Positions 34,814 through 43,852 are shown, counted from the stretch's first letter. The stretch: 64,000 bases of DNA from an uncultured Paraprevotella sp. (GCA_900548345.1 URKA01000010.1:1-64000); one strand, 5' to 3'. Notes: a model not told the origin generated them from the letters alone. Numbers and translations: made by a program.

Positions 34814-36499
34814 TTACAGGCTTTCAACAACAGACTTGAATGAAGCAAATTCCAAATCCTTGGCTGCACGTGCCTTCAAAGAAGCATCCTTGCTGACAGC
34901 GTCCTTCAGGTTGCTGTTCACACCGGCAGCATCATTGGTGCGTGCTGCAACGATAGCCTTCAGATATGAAGTGTAAGCATTGCTGTTCTGTACACCGTTG
35001 AGTGTAGACTTGGCAGCTGCATAATCCTTGTTCAGAATCTGAGCCAGAGCTGCACTGTTGGACTTCACGCCGTTTACGGCACTTGCAGCCTGCTGGTATG
35101 AACCCTTGGCAATGTTCAGGCAACCCATAGCCTCATTGAAGCCGTTGGCACCGGAAGCCTTGCCCATATAAGTCTCGGCAGCACTTACGTTACCCTTGTT
35201 CAACTCAATCAGAGCCAGGTTAGCATTAACCTCACCGACATCGCTCTTCAAAGATTTAGCTTTGTTGAGATAGTTCTCGGCTGCGTTCAGGTCACCCTTC
35301 TGATAAGCCAGCATAGCAAGGTTGTTGTATGCGCGGTAGTCGTTGGGATACAACTGAGTGGTCTTCTGATACCATGCTTCCTTGTTTGCCTGCGGAGCCA
35401 GATTGGCACCATAAAGCATTTCCTCTACGCTCAGCTTGGAAGCGTCGATTCTGAACTGGTCTGCAATCTGGTCATCGCTACGGCCGATAATCTCATAATT
35501 CAAGGTCAGACGTGCACGACGCAATTCGGGAAGGATATTGTCTGCCAATTCCTGGAACACGGCCGACATGTTACGGATTTGAGCCTCACGCTCTTCGGGG
35601 TCCTTGTACATGGACAGCACGCGGATGATGACATCCTTGTCCTGGATGTTGCTCTGTGCCACCAGTTCCTGGAAACCGTCCCAGTCTTCGGCCGTATATT
35701 TCGTATCCACTTCGGCAGTCATCTTGTTAGCCTTCAACTGACCCTGCAGATATTTCTCAGAGTTGTTCTGGCGCTGTTCTGCCAAACGGGTGTTCAAATC
35801 CAAGGCACCATCGGGAGAAGCGTAAGCCGAAATCTCGATGTTGTTCAATGCTCTTGTTTCCTTGGCATCATTGATTTCCTTCATCATGCTCACGAATGCC
35901 TTCATGTTCTCAGAGTTCAACTCTGTCTTGCGCACGTTAGCCTGCTGAATCAAGAACTTGATGTTGGCTTCCTGCTTTTCCTTGATAATACGCTGGTAAG
36001 CGTCGGCAGAACTTGAAGGAGTAACCGAAGCCAAAGTGTTCTTCAACAGAGTGGAAGTAGCCACAACGCCATAACCAATCTTCACTTCAGGTACGGAAAC
36101 GGTCTTTTTGCCTACTTTCGCATCGAACTGCAGGTAAAGGTCAGACTGCTGCATGGCAGGTACAAAGTCGAACACGCTCTTCATCGTGTACGTGCCACCT
36201 ACCTTATAAGAAATAGTCTGGTCGTTGCCCTGCACCTTTTCGCCTTGGAAAGTTGCACTCTGTCCCTTGGCTTCTCCGCCTTCGTATTTCAGGACCGGAG
36301 TAACGGTCACTACGGCTTTCTTTTTCAGATACTTCTCAGGGAATTTACCGTCTATCGTGGCAGGCACCTGTCCGGCAATAGCTTCGAGCGGAGTCGGTGT
36401 CACGGTGAAATTGTCAGCTGAAAGCTCACCCAGTTTGTTACATGATGTCAAAGCTGCAACGGTGGCAACCGACATCAACAGATAATAATTTTTACGCAT
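34814..36499 (-). CDS. TPR and OmpA-like lipoprotein
   Basis: 561 residues from the ATG at 36499; a 29-residue upstream in-frame extension was rejected. Signal peptide with lipobox ALTSC (C near residue 20). The N-terminal ~150 residues are beta-rich with an LGELSADNFTVTPTPLEAIAG start. A central OmpA-like peptidoglycan-associated segment (IEISAYASPDGALDLNTRLAEQRQNNSEKYL) is followed by several TPR units (YNNLAMLAYQKGDLNAAENYLNKAKSL, NLALIELNKGNVSAAETYMGKA). It is probably an outer-membrane lipoprotein that contacts the cell wall. Function unknown; conserved in Bacteroidales. Confidence 0.82.
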   Translation of the reverse strand: MRKNYYLLMSVATVAALTSCNKLGELSADNFTVTPTPLEAIAGQVPATIDGKFPEKYLKKKAVVTVTPVLKYEGGEAKGQSATFQGEKVQGNDQTISYKVGGTYTMKSVFDFVPAMQQSDLYLQFDAKVGKKTVSVPEVKIGYGVVATSTLLKNTLASVTPSSSADAYQRIIKEKQEANIKFLIQQANVRKTELNSENMKAFVSMMKEINDAKETRALNNIEISAYASPDGALDLNTRLAEQRQNNSEKYLQGQLKANKMTAEVDTKYTAEDWDGFQELVAQSNIQDKDVIIRVLSMYKDPEEREAQIRNMSAVFQELADNILPELRRARLTLNYEIIGRSDDQIADQFRIDASKLSVEEMLYGANLAPQANKEAWYQKTTQLYPNDYRAYNNLAMLAYQKGDLNAAENYLNKAKSLKSDVGEVNANLALIELNKGNVSAAETYMGKASGANGFNEAMGCLNIAKGSYQQAASAVNGVKSNSAALAQILNKDYAAAKSTLNGVQNSNAYTSYLKAIVAARTNDAAGVNSNLKDAVSKDASLKARAAKDLEFASFKSVVESL

Positions 36500-36531
36500 A
36501 CTAACATTGTTTAAGTTAACAGTTCTGTTTG

Positions 36532-36539
36532 CAAAAATA
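36532..36539 (-). promoter_or_regulatory. Candidate -7 box for the TPR/OmpA lipoprotein
   Basis: TATTTTTG on the minus strand, 33 bp before the start at 36499, fits the -7 consensus. Confidence 0.5.
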
Positions 36540-36608
36540 CAAATCTTTACTATAATAAAGCCGTTTTTATCCTTAAAATAATGCAAAAAAAAGATTTTCG
36601 CCCTCTTT

Positions 36609-37604
36609 TTAGCCTTTGTCTTCCTTATTTTGCTTCCCGCTTATTATGTTTCGGGGGTGATGTTCCAGTATCTCAGTCCTCAGGCGACTACGGTCGACGT
36701 GTGTGTAAATCTCTGTCGTAGCGATATTTTCATGTCCCAGCATGGCCTGGATTACACGCAGGTTCGCGCCTCCCTCAAGCAGATGGGTGGCAAAGGAATG
36801 CCGGAAGGTGTGGGGGCTGATGTTTTTTCGGATACCGGCCGCCGCAGCCAGTTCCTTCACCCAATAGAACACGGTGATGCGCGAAAGGGGGGTGCCCCGG
36901 CGGGGGCTTAGGAAAACGTAGTCCTCGTTTCCGGGCTTGATGCGTATGAGATTCCTGTCGAGAAACCAGTTGTTCAGTTCGCCGACGGCTTTTTCCGACA
37001 TCGGCACCAGTCGTTCCTTGCTGCCTTTTCCCGCCACGCGGATGAAGCGCTCGTCCAGGAACAGGTCGGAAAGACGCAGGGCGCACAGTTCGCTTACGCG
37101 CAGTCCACAGCTATACAAGGTTTCCAATATCGCACGGTTCCGATGGCCTTCAGGGGTGCTCAAATCAATACTTCCTATCATGGCGTCGATTTCCGCCACG
37201 GTCAGTATTTCCGGCAGATGCCGCCCGATTCTGGGACTCTCCAACAATTCGGAAGGGTCGCTGTCGATTTCCTTTTCTATATATAGGAAGCGGTAGAACG
37301 AACGGATTCCGGACAGGATGCGCGCTTGCGAACGGGGATGAATGCCTACATCGGCCAAGCCTGCAAAGAAGCGGTGAAAGTCATCCACGGTCAGGGAACG
37401 GAAGTCCAGGCCGTCAAATTCCACGAAACGCAGCAACTTCTCCAGATCGTCCGTATATGCGCTCAGGGTATTGCCCGACAGCGACTTCTCAAGTTGCAGA
37501 TACTGACGATAACGTCGCAGCAAAGCCGGAGAGGCAATGCTCACGCCATGCGTTCCGCGCCCGCTCCTTTCTTCATTTCCCACTATTTCCGTATCCATTT
37601 GCAT
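36609..37604 (-). CDS. xerD: Tyrosine recombinase XerD
   Basis: 331 residues from the ATG at 37604; an in-frame TTG at 37646 is less likely. Site-specific recombinase that resolves chromosome dimers together with its partner. The N-terminal SAM-like core-binding domain is followed by the catalytic domain with the tyrosine recombinase residues: R in SCGLRVSEL, K in VAGKGSKERLVP, H-x-x-R in SPHTFRHSFATHLL, H in LGHENIATTEIY and the nucleophilic Y in that segment. Chromosomal Xer is favoured over an integron or phage integrase by its length and by the absence of neighbouring mobile genes. Confidence 0.93.
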   Translation of the reverse strand: MQMDTEIVGNEERSGRGTHGVSIASPALLRRYRQYLQLEKSLSGNTLSAYTDDLEKLLRFVEFDGLDFRSLTVDDFHRFFAGLADVGIHPRSQARILSGIRSFYRFLYIEKEIDSDPSELLESPRIGRHLPEILTVAEIDAMIGSIDLSTPEGHRNRAILETLYSCGLRVSELCALRLSDLFLDERFIRVAGKGSKERLVPMSEKAVGELNNWFLDRNLIRIKPGNEDYVFLSPRRGTPLSRITVFYWVKELAAAAGIRKNISPHTFRHSFATHLLEGGANLRVIQAMLGHENIATTEIYTHVDRSRLRTEILEHHPRNIISGKQNKEDKG

Positions 37605-37814
37605 TAAGGCTTCGTGTCTGCGGTCTGCAGACGATGACTTATACAAAAGTAATCATCCGGCGATGGAAAAACAAAGATTCCGACACAAAAAATAGTCTTT
37701 CGGTAACGATGTTCCGCCTGCAAGCAATGTTCTTCAATACCCCGCCGGATATCCGCAGACGAGGAGTACTTCTGTTTTTCTCAGTATGGGCGGAGTTCTT
37801 GCCGCTTATACCGG

Positions 37815-38852
37815 TTACGGTTTGCCTGTTGTTGCTTTCGGAACTGAAAGCCGGAAGTAAACAGGGAGTGAGTACTTGGCGCGTACAGGTTTTCCCCGCT
37901 GTATTCCGGGTTTCCACTTGGGCATGTCTGCCAGCACCCTTATGGCTTCTTCGGAAAGGTCTTGGTGCGGGCTTCTTACAATTTTTATGTTGGTAAGGGA
38001 ACCGTCTTTCTCTATTACGAATTGTGCATATACCCGTCCTTGAATGCCCTGTTCAACGCAGGTCTCCGGATAGACGATATTCTCGGCAAGCCACAACATA
38101 CAGGCTTCCTCTCCACCGGGAAAACGGGGGTTCTCTTCTACTATAACATAAATCCTGTCTTCATCTTCATTATTATTGTGTGGTACTATGATTTCCGTTG
38201 TGGCGAATAGACTGTCTAACATGTTTTTCTTCAGCTCCAGAGATTGCCGGATGGCAGAAACGTCTTTTGCGGGTATGCTCGTGTCTTCGATGAAGAGTGC
38301 GTTACCGTTATAAAATCCGGTTGAGTCACCTTTTACGGAGAACATGTTGTATCGTGTTGTCATCTTGGTCCATTGTTCCGGCGGGGTGCTGCAGGCTTTT
38401 TCCATTGTTCCGTAAAAGTATGTGTCGAATGATAGTCCATAGCGGTTAATGTCGATGCGGTAGATTTCGTATTGCTCTTTTGCGTCATCCCAAATCAGAC
38501 GCATGAAGAGTTCGCCCTTAGTGGGGTAGAAATCTAATTGACCAGTTGTGAATTTTCCTGATTTTTGGGCATAGAGTTTATAGGTCTTGCATAAGTATTC
38601 TTCGTAATCCTTGAATTCTGCCTTCTGAAAGAACAGGGTGTTTTCTCTGCTACTACGCGTGACAGTATTTTGGTTACGCCCGAATAAAACCCCGTTGGTT
38701 TCGGCCACCACATCGTATATGGTAGGAATGGGCCGTGTTTCCTGTTCGTTAGCGGTATCGGGTTTTATCACCATCCATTTGTTGCTGTATATTTGCGCCC
38801 ATCCTCCCAGCACATTCAGCAGGATGAGGCTTTGTAGTATGAATCTTTTCAT
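37815..38852 (-). CDS. Secreted TonB_C-domain protein, copy 1
   Basis: 345 residues. A signal peptide (about 1-19, ending GGWA before Q) replaces the N-terminal membrane anchor of true TonB, so the protein is predicted periplasmic. The C-terminal ~95 residues are a TonB C-terminal domain (FPGGEEACMLWLAENIVYPETCVEQGIQGRVYAQFVIEKDG, then VLADMPKWKPG). The N-terminal ~240 residues are shared only with the tandem paralogue. The lack of a proline-rich linker and anchor argues against energy transduction by itself. It is followed by a paralogue 146 bp upstream in the same direction. Confidence 0.8.
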   Translation of the reverse strand: MKRFILQSLILLNVLGGWAQIYSNKWMVIKPDTANEQETRPIPTIYDVVAETNGVLFGRNQNTVTRSSRENTLFFQKAEFKDYEEYLCKTYKLYAQKSGKFTTGQLDFYPTKGELFMRLIWDDAKEQYEIYRIDINRYGLSFDTYFYGTMEKACSTPPEQWTKMTTRYNMFSVKGDSTGFYNGNALFIEDTSIPAKDVSAIRQSLELKKNMLDSLFATTEIIVPHNNNEDEDRIYVIVEENPRFPGGEEACMLWLAENIVYPETCVEQGIQGRVYAQFVIEKDGSLTNIKIVRSPHQDLSEEAIRVLADMPKWKPGIQRGKPVRAKYSLPVYFRLSVPKATTGKP

Positions 38853-38998
38853 TGTGTATTGTTTTTATAGATGAGTTTGTTTCTTGGTACAAGTTTTGTG
38901 ATGCTTTATCACGTAACCGTCTGTTGTTATAACTGTTTATGCGGTTTTTGGGGTTCCTGTCCCTATGTTGCCGGAAGTGCGGCTGCATAGGGCTTTTA

Positions 38999-40045
38999 TT
39001 ACAATCGGAACGCAATAGGGAAGGAATGTAGGGAACTTACGGCCTCTCCGTTTAATGTGCCGGGTATCCATTTGGGCATTTTCGACAATATTCTTATGGC
39101 TTCTTTTGACATTTCACGGGCTGGGCTAAATAAGATTTTTATGTCTTCGATAGAACCGTCTTTTGTCACTATGAATGATGCAATAACTCTTCCCTGAATG
39201 CCATTCATTACACATTCTTGCGGATATCTGATGTTTTTGGCAAGCCATTGTTTACATGCTTCTTCTCCGCCGGGGAAGCTGGGCTTGGAATCTAATGGTC
39301 CGCTAACCACATCCTCTCTTTTCTTTATTATCTTGATAGGAGTGTTGTATGACACATTTTCCCATCTCTTTAAGTCTTCTGACTTTTTCTTTTTGGCAAA
39401 AAGTTTGTTCAGCGTGGTCTTTTCCGAAGCCAGTGATTGGCGGACGGCAAGAATGTCCTTTTTTGCGATAGTGGTGTCTTCCACGAAAAGTGCATTACCG
39501 TTGTAGAAGCCGGTAAAGTCCCCTTTGACGAAAAACAAGGTCTGCTTGTCCGTTTTAACCCATTCTTTAGCCGGTTTGGTTATGGCCTCTTCTAATGTTC
39601 CATAGAAAAATTTGTCGATGGTGAATCCTTCACGTGTGATTTGGATACGGTAGAATTCGCTTGGCTCTTCAGCATTGTCGCCCCATACGGTTCTCATGAA
39701 AATTCCATCCTGTGCCGGACAGAAGTCAAGACGGCCGGATTTGAATGGACCTTGTCTTAGAGCATACAGTTTGTAAGTTTTGCAGAGCAGTTCCTCGTAA
39801 TCCTTGAACAGTTCGTTCCTGAAGATGAATGCATCTTCTGTCGCTATATTGTCGTAGGTGGTGCCTTCCCATGCATAAATGCGGCCGTTGCTGATTGAGT
39901 CAATCTCATATACAGCCCGGCAGAGTGGTGCTTCCTGTCCACTCCCGTTTTTCGGTTTGAGCACGGCCCAATTTCTACAGCTTTCCTGCGCCCACCCCGT
40001 AAGCACATTCAGCAGGAGGAGGCTTAGTAGTATGAATCTTTTCAT
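38999..40045 (-). CDS. Secreted TonB_C-domain protein, copy 2
   Basis: 348 residues from the ATG at 40045; a 9-residue extension was rejected. The same architecture as the neighbour at 37815: an almost identical signal peptide (MKRFILLSLLLLNVL), the same N-terminal domain (ELFKDYEELLCKTYKLYA) and a TonB_C end (FPGGEEACKQWLAKNIRYPQECVMNGIQGRVIASFIVTKDGS, LSKMPKWIPG). Clearly a tandem duplication that has diverged substantially. A nested inverted repeat lies upstream of its start and may be regulatory. Confidence 0.8.
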   Translation of the reverse strand: MKRFILLSLLLLNVLTGWAQESCRNWAVLKPKNGSGQEAPLCRAVYEIDSISNGRIYAWEGTTYDNIATEDAFIFRNELFKDYEELLCKTYKLYALRQGPFKSGRLDFCPAQDGIFMRTVWGDNAEEPSEFYRIQITREGFTIDKFFYGTLEEAITKPAKEWVKTDKQTLFFVKGDFTGFYNGNALFVEDTTIAKKDILAVRQSLASEKTTLNKLFAKKKKSEDLKRWENVSYNTPIKIIKKREDVVSGPLDSKPSFPGGEEACKQWLAKNIRYPQECVMNGIQGRVIASFIVTKDGSIEDIKILFSPAREMSKEAIRILSKMPKWIPGTLNGEAVSSLHSFPIAFRL

Positions 40046-40097
40046 AGTGCTTAAATGTTTAGAAATATGCAAAGGTAAGGTTTATAAAAGGAATGCG

Positions 40098-40135
40098 CGG
40101 CATTTTTTTGTGGACGATTTGTCCACATCGTGCCG
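40098..40135. promoter_or_regulatory. Nested inverted repeat upstream of the TonB_C gene
   Basis: TGTGGAC (40109-40115) and GTCCACA (40121-40127) form a perfect 7-bp inverted repeat around a 5-nt spacer, nested inside CGGCA (40098-40102) and TGCCG (40131-40135). It lies 50-90 bp upstream of the minus-strand start at 40045 and about 120 bp before hisS. It could be an operator or RNA hairpin. Confidence 0.45.
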
Positions 40136-40209
40136 TTCCCAATTCAAAAATGTACGGTTTTTCAGATGAAACCTAAATGGAGACACTTCTTTCTTTCGTT
40201 TTTTATATG

Positions 40210-40217
40210 TAATTTTG
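40210..40217 (+). promoter_or_regulatory. Candidate -7 box for hisS
   Basis: TAATTTTG fits the -7 consensus and lies 35 bp before the chosen hisS start at 40253. The -33 region is only weakly similar (TTCT). Confidence 0.5.
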
Positions 40218-40252
40218 CACCCGAATCATAAATGTACAAAACAAAAGGAGTT

Positions 40253-41617
40253 ATGGCAACGAAACCCGGTATTCCGAAAGGAACACGCGACTTTTCGCCT
40301 GTGGAGATGGCGAAACGCAATTATATATTCGATACCATCCGTAGCGTGTATGCCCTCTACGGATTCCAGCAGATTGAGACACCGGCCATGGAGAACCTCT
40401 CTACGCTGATGGGCAAATATGGAGAGGAGGGCGACAAACTGCTCTTCAAGATTCTTAATTCCGGTAACTTCCTGTCGGGAGTGGACGCTGAAGAACTGAA
40501 CGGAGAAAACGTGAACAAGCTGGCCGCACGGTTGTGCGAGAAAGGATTGCGCTATGACCTGACCGTTCCTTTCGCACGCTATGTCGTGCAGCACCGTGAG
40601 GAACTTACCTTGCCTTTCAAACGTTATCAGATTCAGCCCGTGTGGCGTGCCGACCGTCCGCAGAAGGGGCGTTACCGCGAGTTCTTCCAGTGTGACGCCG
40701 ATGTGGTGGGGAGCGATTCGCTGCTCAATGAGGTGGAACTGATGCAGATAGTGGATACGGTGTTCACGAAGTTCGGTATCCGCGTGTGCATCAAGCTGAA
40801 CAACCGCAAGATATTGAGCGGAATTGCCGAAATCATCGGCGAGGCGGACAAAATCGTAGACATCACCGTGGCCATCGACAAGTTGGATAAAATCGGACTG
40901 GACAATGTGAACGCCGAACTGGCAGCCAACGGCATCAGCGCGGAGGCTATCGAACGCCTGCAGCCCATCATCAACCTGAAGGGAAGCAATGCGGAGAAGT
41001 TGGACGTGATGAGGAGTGTGCTGGCCGACAGCGAGACGGGAATGAAGGGCATCGAAGAGTGTGCCTTTGTGCTCGATACGCTGGCAGCCGTGGGTCTGCA
41101 CAACGATGTGGAACTGGATTTGACCCTTGCGCGCGGTCTGAACTACTATACCGGATGTATTTTTGAAGTGAAGGCCCTCGATGTGGAAATAGGAAGCATC
41201 ACCGGCGGCGGACGTTACGATAACCTGACCGGCATATTCGGCATGCCGGGACTAAGCGGAGTGGGCATCTCTTTCGGTGCCGACAGAATCTTCGACGTGC
41301 TGAACCAGTTGAACCTTTATCCGGTGGAAACCGTGACGGGCACCGAATTGCTGTTCGTGAATTTCGGCGTGAAGGAGGCCGCATATTGCCTGCCGGTCAT
41401 GGCCGAAGCGCGCAAGGCCGGCGTGCGTTGCGAAATCTATCCCGATGCGGCGAAGATGAAGAAACAGATGGCTTACGCCAATGCGCGTAACGTTCCCTTT
41501 GTGGCCATTGCGGGCGAAACGGAGATGGCGGAGCACAAGGTAACGCTGAAAAATATGGCCACCGGCGAGCAGAAGCCCGTCACTGCCGCAGAACTGGTAA
41601 ATATTGTTAAAGGCTAA
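40253..41617 (+). CDS. hisS: Histidyl-tRNA synthetase
   Basis: 454 residues from the ATG at 40253, which follows AAAGGAG at 40244-40250; a start 21 nt earlier is possible but has no such site. It charges tRNA-His. Class II motifs are present: GTRDFSPVEM at the N-terminus, motif 2 RYQIQPVWRADRPQKGRYREFFQCDADVVG split around residue 125, the histidine-binding ARGLNYYTGCIFEV near 285, and GGGRYDNL near 320. The C-terminal anticodon-binding domain (TELLFVNFG onward) is intact. Slightly longer than the E. coli enzyme. It ends at a strong terminator that runs into the next gene. Confidence 0.96.
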   Translation: MATKPGIPKGTRDFSPVEMAKRNYIFDTIRSVYALYGFQQIETPAMENLSTLMGKYGEEGDKLLFKILNSGNFLSGVDAEELNGENVNKLAARLCEKGLRYDLTVPFARYVVQHREELTLPFKRYQIQPVWRADRPQKGRYREFFQCDADVVGSDSLLNEVELMQIVDTVFTKFGIRVCIKLNNRKILSGIAEIIGEADKIVDITVAIDKLDKIGLDNVNAELAANGISAEAIERLQPIINLKGSNAEKLDVMRSVLADSETGMKGIEECAFVLDTLAAVGLHNDVELDLTLARGLNYYTGCIFEVKALDVEIGSITGGGRYDNLTGIFGMPGLSGVGISFGADRIFDVLNQLNLYPVETVTGTELLFVNFGVKEAAYCLPVMAEARKAGVRCEIYPDAAKMKKQMAYANARNVPFVAIAGETEMAEHKVTLKNMATGEQKPVTAAELVNIVKG

Positions 41618-41637
41618 TCCCTTTAGATCAGACATTG

Positions 41638-41683
41638 AAGTCTTTGCCGTAGCTTTAACCAGCGAATGGCAAAGACTTTTTTT
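41638..41683 (+). terminator. hisS terminator abutting the next start codon
   Basis: Stem AAGTCTTTGCC (41638-41648) with GGCAAAGACTT (41668-41678) and a T run to 41683. The 3' arm and T run spell ATGGCAAAGACTTTTTTT, which is why a start at 41666 was rejected for the DUF4251 gene. The next ATG follows directly. Confidence 0.85.
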
Positions 41684-42160
41684 ATGATACGTATCAAAAT
41701 GATTGCTTGGGCGGTGTGCCTGATGTCTGTTGCGGTGCAGCCGATCGCGGCCCGCGATGAGGCCGTTTTCGACCCTGCGGACTTCTGTCTGAATGTGTCG
41801 CAGATGCTTCCCGCATCTTATCCTTCCCGTGCGTTGTCGTACGGTTACTCCGTGGCGGTGCGGAACGATTCCGCGTTTGTGCATCTGCCTTATATGGGCC
41901 GTGTTTACCGTCCCATGTGGAATGACGAGGGGCTGAACTTCGGTCTTCCGGTAGAAGGATTCAAGGTGAAGGACATGCGCAAGGGCGCCCGAAGGGTTGA
42001 GTTTACCGTCAGACACCAGTCCGTGCGATACGATTTCAGCCTGACGGTATATCCCAACGGGCATGCGGACATTTATTTGCGGCCCGACAATGCGCAGAGC
42101 ATTTCGTATCTGGCCGATGTGGACGAAGAAGATGAAAAGAAGGCCGATGATGGACAATGA
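41684..42160 (+). CDS. DUF4251 family secreted protein
   Basis: 158 residues from the ATG at 41684, directly after the hisS terminator. An ATG at 41699 (MIAWAV) is also possible; one at 41666 lies inside the terminator stem and was rejected. Signal peptide followed by a DUF4251 domain (DFCLNVSQMLPASYPSRALSYGYSVAVRNDSAFVHLPYMGRVY, then FTVRHQSVRYDFSLTVYPNG). The family is secreted in Bacteroidales and has no known function. It ends inside the start of the AlkD-like gene with a 14-bp overlap, so the two are coupled. Confidence 0.8.
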   Translation: MIRIKMIAWAVCLMSVAVQPIAARDEAVFDPADFCLNVSQMLPASYPSRALSYGYSVAVRNDSAFVHLPYMGRVYRPMWNDEGLNFGLPVEGFKVKDMRKGARRVEFTVRHQSVRYDFSLTVYPNGHADIYLRPDNAQSISYLADVDEEDEKKADDGQ

Positions 42161-42833
42161 AGAGATAAAAGCATTCCTGCAAGCGCATGCCGACGCGAAG
42201 TATGCGGCATTCAACGGGAAACTGATACCGGGGGCGAAACCCATGGCCGGAGTACGCATTCCCGTGTTGAGGGCTTTGGCCAAGGATTTGGCCAAGGCGG
42301 ACTGGCGCGGCTGGCTGGACCATGCTGCCGACGACACTTTTGAGGAAGTCATGTTGCAGGGATTGGTGACAGGTGCGGCCAAGATGCCTTTTGCGGAACA
42401 GCTGGAGCGCATGGCGGCCTATGCCGGTAAGATTTCCGATTGGGCTTTGTGCGACTGTCCTTGCACAAGTTTCAAGTTCGTGCGGCGTCACCGTGAAGAA
42501 GTCTGGACATTCCTGCAACCCTATCTGCACTCCGGTGAGGAATTTCCACAGCGCTTTGCCGTAGTCATGCTTCTGGCCCACTTTGTGACGGACGATTTCA
42601 TCGGCCGCGTGCTGGAGGCCTGCGCCGGTCTGCGCCCCGCAGGCTATTATGACATGATGGGAGTGGCCTGGGCCGTATCCGTGTGCTACGTGAAATATCC
42701 GGAACACACCCTGCCGTTGCTGGAAAGCGGCCGGCTGGACCCTGAAACGCAGAACCGTGCCATCGGAAAGATTCTCGATTCATTCAGGGTGAATGACGCG
42801 GACAAACGCCGTGCGCGTGCCTTGAGGAGATGA
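42147..42833 (+). CDS. AlkD-like DNA alkylation repair family protein
   Basis: 228 residues from the ATG at 42147, preceded by AAGAAGG; the second ATG at 42150 is equally possible. A helical HEAT-type protein: KYAAFNGKLIPGAKPMAGVRIPVLRALAKDLAK, the conserved VMLQGLVTGAAKM, then AGKISDWALCDCPC and a long repeat-like end. This matches the AlkD/DNA_alkylation family, whose characterised members excise alkylated bases. It is longer and more family-typical than the first member at 16482-17087. It overlaps the DUF4251 stop. Confidence 0.82.
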   Translation: MMDNEEIKAFLQAHADAKYAAFNGKLIPGAKPMAGVRIPVLRALAKDLAKADWRGWLDHAADDTFEEVMLQGLVTGAAKMPFAEQLERMAAYAGKISDWALCDCPCTSFKFVRRHREEVWTFLQPYLHSGEEFPQRFAVVMLLAHFVTDDFIGRVLEACAGLRPAGYYDMMGVAWAVSVCYVKYPEHTLPLLESGRLDPETQNRAIGKILDSFRVNDADKRRARALRR

Positions 42834-42851
42834 GATGCGCCGGGTGCCGGC

Positions 42852-43736
42852 CTATTTCCCCGGCAGGTGCGGGAATTTTCGTCGGCGTTTGTTGCTGCGT
42901 ATTCTCCGCCATGTGTCCTGAAAGAGAAACAAGACCCAGAACATGCAGAAGAAGCATACGCCCTCGATGGCATTCTCAGGACCTAACGGTGCGAACGGGA
43001 TGGCACAGAACGAGAACAGCAGACAATAGCTCAACAGCTGATGTTTGTGGAAGATGCGCATCAGGGCCTTTCTCCTTTTGCGCGAGATGAAATAATAAAT
43101 GGTCAGCAGGATGGCCAGCAGGAACACCTTGTTCTCCCATAACTGTACAAAGCCGTCGGCCGTCTGGTTGGACAGCACGTTGAGGTCGCTCCACGACGAG
43201 GGGTTCCAGTAGGTGGACTGAAGGATGGAAAGGGTGGTGCCGATGCAAAAACCGATGACCATAGGCCAGCAGGCCAGTTTGAACAGCCGGTCGCGTTGCA
43301 GGTAAGACAGGAGAAGAAAACTGGCACACAGGGGGATGGTGATGCTGTCGTGCGTATAGCTGCAGAAGATGCCCATCAGCAGCATCAGGAAATAGCCGTA
43401 CTTGAAATTCTTGTTGGCAATGCGCGTGTATTGGGAAATGAAGAACGGCACGATGCAGATGGAGCACAATTCGAGGATGGCCGTCTCGTCCCTGTTGAAG
43501 AAATAGTGCGCACCGGGGCAGAACAGGATGATGAAGGTGGCCGTGCAAAGGATGCCCGAAACGTTTCTGGTGGTATGGGCGATGTGTCCCGTAAGATAGA
43601 CCAGCAGGGTGAAGAGCAATGCCGTGGCCGGATTGATGAATTCCGGCTGCCAGATGTAGCCTCCCCGTTTCGGAAGCAGGGACAAGGCGGCAAGCATGAT
43701 GAGAAAGACGGCTGTATATGTGGTTTTATGTTTCAT
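42852..43736 (-). CDS. DUF6056-like polytopic membrane protein
   Basis: 294 residues with about eight hydrophobic segments spread along the chain (for example TYTAVFLIMLAALSLLP, ATALLFTLLVYLTGHIA, GILCTATFIILFCPGAHYFF, YGYFLMLLMGIFCSYTHDSI). The GAHYFFNRDE motif after the third segment and the short charged loops fit the DUF6056 family of membrane proteins related to glycosyltransferase-associated proteins. No function is known. It is transcribed away from groESL and ends 18 bp after the convergent AlkD-like gene. Confidence 0.7.
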   Translation of the reverse strand: MKHKTTYTAVFLIMLAALSLLPKRGGYIWQPEFINPATALLFTLLVYLTGHIAHTTRNVSGILCTATFIILFCPGAHYFFNRDETAILELCSICIVPFFISQYTRIANKNFKYGYFLMLLMGIFCSYTHDSITIPLCASFLLLSYLQRDRLFKLACWPMVIGFCIGTTLSILQSTYWNPSSWSDLNVLSNQTADGFVQLWENKVFLLAILLTIYYFISRKRRKALMRIFHKHQLLSYCLLFSFCAIPFAPLGPENAIEGVCFFCMFWVLFLFQDTWRRIRSNKRRRKFPHLPGK

Positions 43737-43755
43737 GTATGATCATAGCGATATA

Positions 43756-43763
43756 CAAAAGTA
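43756..43763 (-). promoter_or_regulatory. Candidate -7 box for the DUF6056-like gene
   Basis: TACTTTTG on the minus strand fits TAnnTTTG, 20 bp before the start at 43736. Confidence 0.4.
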
Positions 43764-43852
43764 CACATTTATTTTTTAATTCCCGCTTTTTGGGGGCATC
43801 CGGAATGAAAAAGTATGACGATTTTTCCCGGCCTGTCCGCATGGAAAAGTAT

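Noticed and set aside
38940..39000. Terminator hairpin (CCCTATG/CATAGGG) between the TonB_C genes
   Set aside because: Only the plus strand has a following T-rich stretch, and there is no plus-strand gene upstream, so it was not listed as a terminator.
41666..41683. Start codon of the DUF4251 gene at 41666
   Set aside because: This ATG and the following bases are the 3' arm and T run of the hisS terminator, so a start after it is more likely.
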